DNA of 64,000 nt from Synechococcaceae cyanobacterium (GTDB taxonomy: Bacteria; Cyanobacteriota; Cyanobacteriia; PCC-6307; Cyanobiaceae), in assembly GCA_947378425.1 (NCBI GenBank), contig CANCJV010000009.1:1-64000 (forward strand), read 5' to 3'. The notes beneath the pieces were generated by a model. It was not told the origin of the DNA. It worked only from the letters and a program-made list of their open reading frames with translations, and searched no databases. How positions within the stretch are numbered: the first letter of the stretch is position 1; each line of letters begins with the position of its first letter. Shown in pieces: positions 57,771-64,000 of this stretch. A program made the position numbers and the translations under genes.

Positions 57771-58878
57771 TGACGCTCTTTCCGCAACTAACTTATCAGG
57801 GCGCCGAGTGCTTCTGGGGCACCTGCAATCAATCTCACAAGCCCATCGCGTTCAGAATAGCTTCCTTGTCCTGATTCATGGCGGAAATCAGGATCTGATT
57901 CGAGATCTTGGCTCCCATGTGGCTTGGTATCGATGCCCTGCCATGACGCGCCACTGGACGGGACGCTTCCTTTGGCAGTTCCTGTTTCTGCGTCGTCTGC
58001 TGCATCGACAGCAGATTGACCTAGTGATCTCACCAACAGGGTCGTTGTGCCCTGGGGTATCTCTGCCCCAGATCGTGTTGGCCCAGAACCCCTGGTGTTT
58101 CGTATCGGCTTTTCATCGCGGCCCAGCCGCCCATATCAAGGCAGCCTTGCAGCGTCGTGCCTATCGAGCAGCTCATGAGAGAGCCCATGCATTTTTCTGC
58201 AATTCCACGTACCTCGCTCGTGTTTACGCCAGACATACCGGGATTCGCTCTCGCACGGAACCAATCCTGGCCAACGGTATTGATGAAATCATCTTTACTG
58301 CAGCGAGTCCAATCGCTCGGTTCAGCGAGAGAGCTCCTGAGGTATTGACTGTTTCTGTGATGACACCCCACAAGGCCATTGAGGTGGTGATTGAGTCGAT
58401 CTCTCTTCTCCGTGATTGGGGCGTCGAGGCCAGGCTTCGTCTTGTCGGTCCTTGGGCTGATCCGTCTTACCGACGCTTGATCGAGTTGCGGATTGCCGAA
58501 CTTGGTCTTGGCGACCTAGTCCTGATTCACGGGCATGTGACTGATGCTGAACTCCATACTCACTACAGGCAGGCCCGTGTGTTTTGTCTGCTCAGCCGTT
58601 GTGAGTCGTTTGGCCTTCCCGCTGTGGAGGCTCAGGCTTTTGGTACCCCCAGTGTTGTGGCGGATGATGGGGCCCCTCCAGAGATCGCCGGTCCTGGTGG
58701 TGTGGTTGTCCCACCGGACGATCCTGGCTCTGCAGCTCACGCTCTTCAACGGCTTCTTTGCGATCCGATGGCTTGGCAAAAAGCCTCGTTGGCAGCCCGT
58801 ATCAATTCGGAGCGGTTCCGATGGCACAAGGTGTCAAGACCTCTCGTCGACTTCCTGGAGGGTATCGACGTACAATGA
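57757..58878 (+). CDS. GT4-family glycosyltransferase
   Basis: 373 residues from ATG 57757, which lies inside the first codons of the divergent acyltransferase. The C-terminal domain shows VLTVSVMTPHKAIEVVIESI, LVLIHGHVTDAELHTHYRQA, FCLLSRCESFGLPAVEAQAF and GTPSVVADDGAPPEI. The N-terminal domain contains DLVISPTGSLCPGVSLPQIV and AQNPWCFV. It is a retaining GT-B enzyme of unknown sugar specificity, and its promoter must lie within the acyltransferase coding region. Confidence 0.92.
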   Translation: MRIAIDALSATNLSGRRVLLGHLQSISQAHRVQNSFLVLIHGGNQDLIRDLGSHVAWYRCPAMTRHWTGRFLWQFLFLRRLLHRQQIDLVISPTGSLCPGVSLPQIVLAQNPWCFVSAFHRGPAAHIKAALQRRAYRAAHERAHAFFCNSTYLARVYARHTGIRSRTEPILANGIDEIIFTAASPIARFSERAPEVLTVSVMTPHKAIEVVIESISLLRDWGVEARLRLVGPWADPSYRRLIELRIAELGLGDLVLIHGHVTDAELHTHYRQARVFCLLSRCESFGLPAVEAQAFGTPSVVADDGAPPEIAGPGGVVVPPDDPGSAAHALQRLLCDPMAWQKASLAARINSERFRWHKVSRPLVDFLEGIDVQ

Positions 58879-59193
58879 CGTTTTCTCTCATGGTGATGTT
58901 CGCTGAAGCTAGTTTTGGGCCTGATCACTGCGGGATTAATGTTCAATCATTTTCCGGAGAGGACTTGCATGGTGTTGTTATCTGTGATTATATCCGGTTT
59001 TCCGGAGCGTTCTTGGTATAGTGGTTTGTCATTAAGGTTGAGTTTTGTGCGGACGATCGCTGTGCGATCACATGTTTCGGTTTGATCAGATAGCATTAGG
59101 ATAGGGCTTGAGTCTTTATTGGTGAGACCTGTTTTTTGACTCTTTGGTATTTTTTGTCAATTTCGTTAGTTAAGTAAAACATTTTCACTTCTT
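58879..59193. other. AT-rich intergenic region before the O-antigen ligase gene
   Basis: About 315 bases, clearly richer in T and A than its surroundings and free of convincing genes. A TATAGT near 59017 could be a promoter -10 element but no clear -35 is seen. T-rich stretches around 59130-59185 lead to the ATG. It presumably carries the promoter for the membrane gene downstream. Confidence 0.45.
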
Positions 59194-60594
59194 ATGGCTC
59201 TCTTTTTTCTGGTGATTCTGAGCGTGGTCGGAGCAATCTCCGCCCTTGGCAACTGGCGATCAGGATTGATTTGGATGTTTGTCATTGCTGCTGTACAGGA
59301 TCCCTTGCGAAAGCTGGTACCTGGTTCGCCCGGCAGCTTATTGCTGATATCAAACATTGTATTTCTTGCCACTGCTATTGGTCTGATCAGCTCCCGGCGG
59401 AACCTATGGGGTGGCTTCCAGTTCTTCTTCCCTGATGTTGTGAAGAGTTTGGGTTGGTTTGTATTGGCGTGTGTGCCAGCAGCCTTCATCTCATTGTTCT
59501 ATGGTCCAGAATCCTGGGTATTTACAGTTTTCGGAATTTTTTCGTATGGCATTATCCTTTCTTCGATTCTCATCGGATTTTATTATTTGCAGTCGGAAAA
59601 GGATCTTCGGCGACTTCTTGCGGCCTATTGTTTAGTCACTGCTGTGGCACTTGGTGGCACCTTTTTTGAGTATTTTAGAATAGATTACTTCGGTGATATT
59701 GTTGGCACTAGAAATCTTCACTATGATTGGATACGCTATAATGGTGCTCATACTATTCAGCTTCTTTCTGGTTTTTACCGTAGCCCTGACGTGATGGGCT
59801 GGCATGCCTCTGCTGCCGCCATGCTTTCCCTGCTTTTGGCATTTTCTGGCAAAGGAACGGCACGATGGAACTGGCTATTTGTTACTTTAGTTGCGATATC
59901 AGCTCTAATGGTATCAGGGCGTCGTAAAATGGTTTATATGGTTCCGTTTTTTGTGCTAATGACGCTTCTCTTAATCCTGCAGAATCGAAGGCGTGGCCTC
60001 GACATTCAAACTCTTTTCCTGATCTTGATACCCCTGGCTTTGGTGCTAACTGTAAAAAGTTGGTTGGGCGCCGATTCTGATTTTATTCGTTATTATGTAG
60101 ATAATCCTGACGATGTCGTTGTACAGGCCCAACGACATGGGATTGATTCCGTCATCGGTACATTTCAGCAAAGCGGTTTCTGGGGTCTGGGTCTTGGCTT
60201 TGCCTCTCCCGGTGCGCACAACATTCCTTTTCCAGCTCCCCGTGTCTGGCAGGAGAGCGGCTTGAGCCGTGTCACAGCGGAGCTTGGTATTCCAGGTTTG
60301 TTCATGTTGACTGTTTTTGTAGTCAAACTAATTCAGGCCTGTCTTTTTACATCTAGTCGCTTGTATCTTTTTGTTACTCCCTATGATTTTTACTCCGTTT
60401 CCCTGCTAGCCTTCTTGGTTTCTAATTTTGCCAGTCTTTCCATTTCTGGTCAGATTCTTAGTGATCCCTTTATTGCATCTTTCATCGGTCTTATGATCGG
60501 TATGCAGCTTTCCCTGGCACGCTTGGCTCATTCCATGCATGCTCGCAACCAGCAGCAGACGCAGCCAATTTCTGCTGCTCAACCTGTTACCTGA
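59194..60594 (+). CDS. O-antigen ligase/polymerase-like membrane protein
   Basis: 466 residues with roughly ten to twelve hydrophobic helices. A soluble loop carries RNLHYDWIRYNGAHTIQLLS and the block GFYRSPDVMGWHASAAAMLS; ALMVSGRRKMVYMVPFF and the later GLGLGFASPGAHNIPFPAP also fit the Wzy/WaaL class. Such proteins polymerise repeat units or ligate the glycan to lipid A or another acceptor at the periplasmic face. Low sequence conservation prevents telling polymerase from ligase. The next gene starts immediately at its stop. Confidence 0.82.
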   Translation: MALFFLVILSVVGAISALGNWRSGLIWMFVIAAVQDPLRKLVPGSPGSLLLISNIVFLATAIGLISSRRNLWGGFQFFFPDVVKSLGWFVLACVPAAFISLFYGPESWVFTVFGIFSYGIILSSILIGFYYLQSEKDLRRLLAAYCLVTAVALGGTFFEYFRIDYFGDIVGTRNLHYDWIRYNGAHTIQLLSGFYRSPDVMGWHASAAAMLSLLLAFSGKGTARWNWLFVTLVAISALMVSGRRKMVYMVPFFVLMTLLLILQNRRRGLDIQTLFLILIPLALVLTVKSWLGADSDFIRYYVDNPDDVVVQAQRHGIDSVIGTFQQSGFWGLGLGFASPGAHNIPFPAPRVWQESGLSRVTAELGIPGLFMLTVFVVKLIQACLFTSSRLYLFVTPYDFYSVSLLAFLVSNFASLSISGQILSDPFIASFIGLMIGMQLSLARLAHSMHARNQQQTQPISAAQPVT

Positions 60595-61374
60595 GTGTCA
60601 CCAGCCCTCGACAAGGTTACGCCACTTCTGCTCACTTACAACGAGGAGTTCAATATTAAGCGCACCCTTGCTGGTTTGCGCTGGGCTCGCCGGATTGTCG
60701 TGGTGGATAGTTTTAGTTCGGATCGTACCTTGGAGATATTGGGTGACCACCCTCAAGTCTATTTGGTTCAGAGGGTTTTTGACTCTTTTGCCCAACAGTG
60801 CAACTTTGGTCTTGGCCTGATCAACACCCCTTGGTGTCTGAGCCTTGATGCCGATCACGTCATTACCTCCTCCTTTCGAGCAGAGTTGGACCAATTGATG
60901 ACAGTCATCCCTGCGGATGTTACTGCGGTTTCTACTCGCTTTTCCTACTGTGTTCATGGCCGGCCACTGCGTGGCGCCTTGTTGCCACCACGATTCAACC
61001 TGATACGCCATGATTGTGGCCATTACGTGAACGATGGCCATGCTCATCGCTTCTTGCCCTCTGGTCGCACAATGCTGATGCGTCAGCCTATCCTTCACGA
61101 CGATCGCAAGCCTCTCTGGCGCTGGTTGTCCTCTCAGCAAGGTTATCTTCAGCAGGAAGCAGACAAGTTGTGCACCACTCCTTCTGACCAGCTCTCAATG
61201 GCCGACCGTCTGCGCCAACGCCATGTGATTGCCCCTTTTGCGGTCCTGCTGCTCTGTCTGATCTGGCACCGTGGCCTGCTTGATGGCTGGCGTGGCTGGT
61301 TCTACGCCTTTCAGCGCCTCTACGTCGAAACCCTTCTCAGTCTGATGCTCTGGGAGGCTCGCCATGGCCACTAA
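60595..61374 (+). CDS. GT2 glycosyltransferase, WaaE/KdtX-like
   Basis: 259 residues from GTG 60595, directly following the TGA of the ligase-like gene. TPLLLTYNEEFNIKRTLAGL, RIVVVDSFSSDRTLEIL and WCLSLDADHVITSSF are the motifs of the short WaaE/KdtX-like GT2 group that adds a beta-linked glucose to LPS core. A hydrophobic C-terminal segment (HVIAPFAVLLLCLIWHRGLL) suggests membrane association. The pairing with a ligase-like gene fits a role late in glycan assembly. Confidence 0.92.
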   Translation: MSPALDKVTPLLLTYNEEFNIKRTLAGLRWARRIVVVDSFSSDRTLEILGDHPQVYLVQRVFDSFAQQCNFGLGLINTPWCLSLDADHVITSSFRAELDQLMTVIPADVTAVSTRFSYCVHGRPLRGALLPPRFNLIRHDCGHYVNDGHAHRFLPSGRTMLMRQPILHDDRKPLWRWLSSQQGYLQQEADKLCTTPSDQLSMADRLRQRHVIAPFAVLLLCLIWHRGLLDGWRGWFYAFQRLYVETLLSLMLWEARHGH

Positions 61375-61524
61375 TCATCCACTCAGCTAATGCGACTGGA
61401 ACCACGAGGCTCCTCAAAGCTAAGTCTATCTACATGATCCATTGAAACAACTCTTGCTGCGTTTTGCTCCCCCCCCCCTTCCTGCCCCGATGGTCATGAT
61501 GGGGCTAGTTAATTTCTGTTAGTT

Positions 61525-62073
61525 GATGCATCTCGGTTGCGGCAACGGCGCCGTTGTGGAGCGCTAGCTTAACTGGGGTATAAGCCTGTGAATCCAGATC
61601 CTAGTGCTGATGGTGTTGCCGTGGCCCGACGCTGCGCTCCGGCGGTCCGCTTTCACATGGCAGCAGCCACGTCTGATCAGCTGGCTGAGCTGCGCCCGCC
61701 GGCTTTTGATGTGGTAGTGAACATCGAAGTTGTGGCGCATTGCTTCAGTTCCGGCCAGTAGACCGCCGCTGCGCCCATGCATTCGTACAGGCTGCCTGGG
61801 TGTTCATTTGCTCATCCCTAGATCACGGCTATCTTAATAACTGCCACCCCGCTATGACCATCAAGCTGGATGCCCACTTCGCCGCCCTTTGGGAGCAGCC
61901 CACATCAAGTTCTTAAGCCAAGTCATCCTAACCCGTCTGATTCTGGAGGCCGGCTAGTTACCGTTGGCCTTTCGCGGCAGCGGCTCAGTCCCCTGATTGT
62001 GGAGGTGGATGTTTGTGGTGGCCCGCAGATTTCTGGCATGATTTTCGTTACCATTCCAAACACTTCACTGTGA
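61525..62073 (+). pseudogene. Decayed SAM-dependent methyltransferase (UbiG-like)
   Basis: Ordered pieces in three frames: MHLGCGNGAVVER (SAM motif I) then a stop; YKPVNPDPSADGVAVARRCA continuing through FDVVVNIEVVAHCFSSGQ to a TAG; then DHGYL, TIKLDAHFAALWEQ, and LTRLILEAG. This is the layout of small class I methyltransferases in O-antigen loci (GYLKN...K-D-HF-ALW...HIKF-S...LT-LL-EAGF). A run of ten C residues lies just upstream (61469-61478). Frameshifts and stops make it inactive. The remaining bases of the 61375-62129 gap show nothing else. Confidence 0.7.
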
Positions 62074-62129
62074 CCGGCTCTCCCACGCAGTGCTGCTGTT
62101 GCAGAGTCTCTTCCCTCGACTGAGCAGGT

Positions 62130-62726
62130 TTGATCCAGCAGCTTGACCGTTATCGCACCCCATCGGACTGGCACCCCGGTGCTTCTCGAGTGGTACTGAT
62201 CCTCTGGTTTTGTTTCGGAGCGCCATTGCTTTCCGCTCGTTGGCTCCCAGGATCCGCCTGGAGGGTGCAACTACTACGTCGTTTTGGCGGCACTCTTGGG
62301 CAGGGCTGCCGCCTCAAGCCAGGACTGCGGGTCAAGTTTCCCTGGCGGTTGCGTTGCGGCGACCATTGCTGGCTTGGTGAAGATGTCTGGATTGACAACC
62401 TTGCCAGTGTCACCCTGGGGGATCGGGTCTGCCTCTCCCAAGGCGCTTACCTGTGCACCGGCAACCATGACTTCCGCTCGCCGGATTTCGGCCTGCGGTT
62501 GGGGCCGATCACGGTCGGATCCGATGTCTGGATCGGCGCCCGCGCCGTGCTGGCCCCAGGCACCAGGGTGGGCGAGGCAGCCGTCGTGACCCTCGCTGCC
62601 GTAGTCAGCGGGGTTGTCCCCGCGGCCACGATCGTTCGCGGTAACCCTGCAGCCCCAGCAGGACTTCGGTTCGGCGGGCTCGATGGAGCGATGTTCGGCC
62701 GTAGGGAGTCGACGAACCCTGGTTGA
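62130..62726 (+). CDS. WcaF-like acetyltransferase
   Basis: 198 residues from TTG 62130. The N-terminal YRTPSDWHPGASRVVLILWF is the leader typical of putative colanic-acid acetyltransferases of the WcaF type. Hexapeptide repeats follow (LGEDVWIDNLASVTLGDRV), then LCTGNHDFRSPDFGL with the catalytic His, VGSDVWIGARAVLAPGTRV and VRGNPAAPAGLRF. It acetylates sugars of extracellular polysaccharide. Confidence 0.92.
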   Translation: MIQQLDRYRTPSDWHPGASRVVLILWFCFGAPLLSARWLPGSAWRVQLLRRFGGTLGQGCRLKPGLRVKFPWRLRCGDHCWLGEDVWIDNLASVTLGDRVCLSQGAYLCTGNHDFRSPDFGLRLGPITVGSDVWIGARAVLAPGTRVGEAAVVTLAAVVSGVVPAATIVRGNPAAPAGLRFGGLDGAMFGRRESTNPG

Positions 62727-63156
62727 CTGACTCATCCCGGGGACGCCCAGCGACAGAGCGGGTCTCTGTCAAAGCCTTCCTGGCCTGGGTGCCTATCTCC
62801 CTTGCGGCATTTCGAGCCCTGCATCCACAGTTGCGGCGTGTTCCGACGGCAGTTAGCGCCTGGGTCACGCGGATTGACCTGCGGACACGGCTACGCCGTG
62901 CACAGCTGCTGGGTGATGCATGACTGTCGCGGCTGAGATGTGTCGTTCAGTCGTCGTCGAATCTTGGCCCATGGGCATCCCTGCAGCGTCTGGTTCCGGG
63001 TCCGCGGCATCACAGCCGCGGTGACGAACGTGTTGATCCACTGGCATCGCTACTAGTGCGCAACAATGATCATCTTGTACCTGCTTGGGTCACCCATGGT
63101 CAACTTCCCAAAGTTGCGATTGGTTGACTTTGATCCAGAACCGCATAAAGTCAAAT
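62727..63156. other. Intergenic region with a hairpin
   Basis: 430 bases without a recognised gene. At 63002-63021 CCGCGGC and GCCGCGG flank a six-base loop, a strong stem-loop without a T run. The longest frame (62723-62923, 66 codons) has no known motif. The promoter of the final glycosyltransferase is presumably here. Confidence 0.45.
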
Positions 63157-64000
63157 ATGTCCGTTTTTGATTTCTCTTCGCGCCTTCCACTGCGAAAGCT
63201 GGCTGATCGCTTGCGATGGCGTGATGAGCGTTCCCGAATGGCCCGACTGACCATCGTCTCCCAGTATTTCCCACCCGATTTCGCTGCTACGGGCCAGTTC
63301 ATTGAGGATCTGTCGCGTCGGCTGGCCGAGCGCGGTCTGCAGAACCTGGTGCTGACTGGTCAACCTGGCTACGCATTTCACGCCCAACAGGCTGAGCGGA
63401 TCGAGTTCCTGCCGAACCGCTGCATCCGCCGCACGTCCACCTCCCGTTTCTGGCCCGAGCGCATTCGTGGCCGGGTGGTCAACAGCCTCCTGTTCTGTCT
63501 GCGCACCCTGTTGCGGCTGCTTCGCCAGTGCCGCCGAGGTGACCTGCTGCTGTTCACCACTGAGCCGGCCTACCTTCCGATTGTCGGCTGGTTTTGCCAT
63601 CTGCTGACGCGGGCGCCCTACGTGGTTCTGGTCTACGACCTGTATCCAGATATCGCAATCTCGCTTGGCGTCGTGGCTGCCGATCATCCGGTTGCTCGTC
63701 TCTGGCGGTTTCTGCAGGCCAGGAGCTTCGCGGCCGCCAGTGAAATCGTGGTCCTCAGCACCACCATGCAGGACCTTCTGCGCAAGAACGATCCAGACTT
63801 GCTCACACCGATCACGGTGATCCCGAGCTGGGCTGATCCCGCTGCCATCATGCCCATCCCCAAGCCCGAGAACAGTTTCGTTCAGAGGCATGGTCTCGGC
63901 GAAGGCTTTACGGTCCTCTACTCCGGCAACCAGGGACGCTGTCACGACCTTGATACTCTCCTGGAGGCGGCAAGGCTCCTGCGTCATGAGCAACACATCC
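63157..64000 (+). CDS. GT4-family glycosyltransferase, 3' end beyond the window
   Basis: The frame is open from ATG 63157 (MSVFDFSSRLPLRKLADRL) to the right edge, 281 codons. ATG 63238 (MARLTIVSQYFPPDFAATGQ) begins right at the conserved region and is an alternative start. DLLLFTTEPAYLPIVGWFCH, VVLVYDLYPDIAISLGV, ITVIPSWADPAAIMPI and FTVLYSGNQGRCHDLDTLLE are typical of WbuB/WcaI-like GT4 enzymes. The donor-binding half is cut off. Confidence 0.92.
   Translation, partial: MSVFDFSSRLPLRKLADRLRWRDERSRMARLTIVSQYFPPDFAATGQFIEDLSRRLAERGLQNLVLTGQPGYAFHAQQAERIEFLPNRCIRRTSTSRFWPERIRGRVVNSLLFCLRTLLRLLRQCRRGDLLLFTTEPAYLPIVGWFCHLLTRAPYVVLVYDLYPDIAISLGVVAADHPVARLWRFLQARSFAAASEIVVLSTTMQDLLRKNDPDLLTPITVIPSWADPAAIMPIPKPENSFVQRHGLGEGFTVLYSGNQGRCHDLDTLLEAARLLRHEQHI

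Noticed and set aside
61484..61505. CCCC/GGGG-flanked hairpin after the WaaE-like gene
   Set aside because: Only four G-C pairs with mismatches inside and no T run; not supportable as a terminator.

Overview
The window comes from a high-GC unicellular cyanobacterium of the Synechococcus/Cyanobium type. This rests on the overlapping photosystem II genes psbD and psbC with the usual GTG start of psbC inside psbD, a group 2 RpoD-like sigma factor, an Ftn2/ARC6-type division protein, and dense short-spaced housekeeping genes. No tRNA, rRNA or CRISPR array was recognised.

The left part (1 to about 18.2 kb) is ordinary core genome: psbD (3' end), psbC, maf, a secreted YcgJ-like protein, a small conserved protein coupled to cobQ, a 2Fe-2S ferredoxin-like protein, mnmA, the NAD(P)H-hydrate repair enzyme, a sigma factor, pdhA, ftn2, ffh, rpsP, phoH, a FUSC-like membrane protein and a BI-1 family membrane protein. 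The last of these ends in a clear hairpin terminator.

From about 18.4 kb to the right edge the window is a surface-polysaccharide island. It opens with a Cys/His-rich conserved protein and a GDP-fucose / UDP-galactose module (gmd, fcl, a 33-codon coupled ORF, galE), with a TIGR03790-type protein converging on galE. From 23.7 to 27.4 kb is a graveyard of decayed genes: an IS1595-like transposase, a UDP-glucuronate 4-epimerase with three frameshifts, an internally deleted galE, and a Phd/PIN toxin-antitoxin pair. Intact sugar genes then resume: a UDP-sugar 6-dehydrogenase, a STELLO-like glycosyltransferase, an AT-rich FkbM methyltransferase plus GT25-like pair, and an ABC exporter.

The region 35.8 to 64 kb is almost entirely glycosyltransferases of the GT2 and GT4 types. 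Among them are an oxidoreductase/epimerase fusion, a glutamine-dependent amidotransferase (asnB-like), a polysaccharide deacetylase, two hexapeptide acyltransferases, an integral-membrane acyltransferase, a second FkbM methyltransferase and an O-antigen ligase/polymerase-like membrane protein. Decayed GT2 and methyltransferase genes are interspersed. About sixteen intact glycosyltransferases are present. The simplest reading is a large, heavily decorated O-antigen or capsule/EPS locus that evolves by gain, tandem duplication and decay. No initiating glycosyl-1-phosphate transferase and no Wza/Wzc-type export genes are visible here, so the locus probably continues beyond the right edge.
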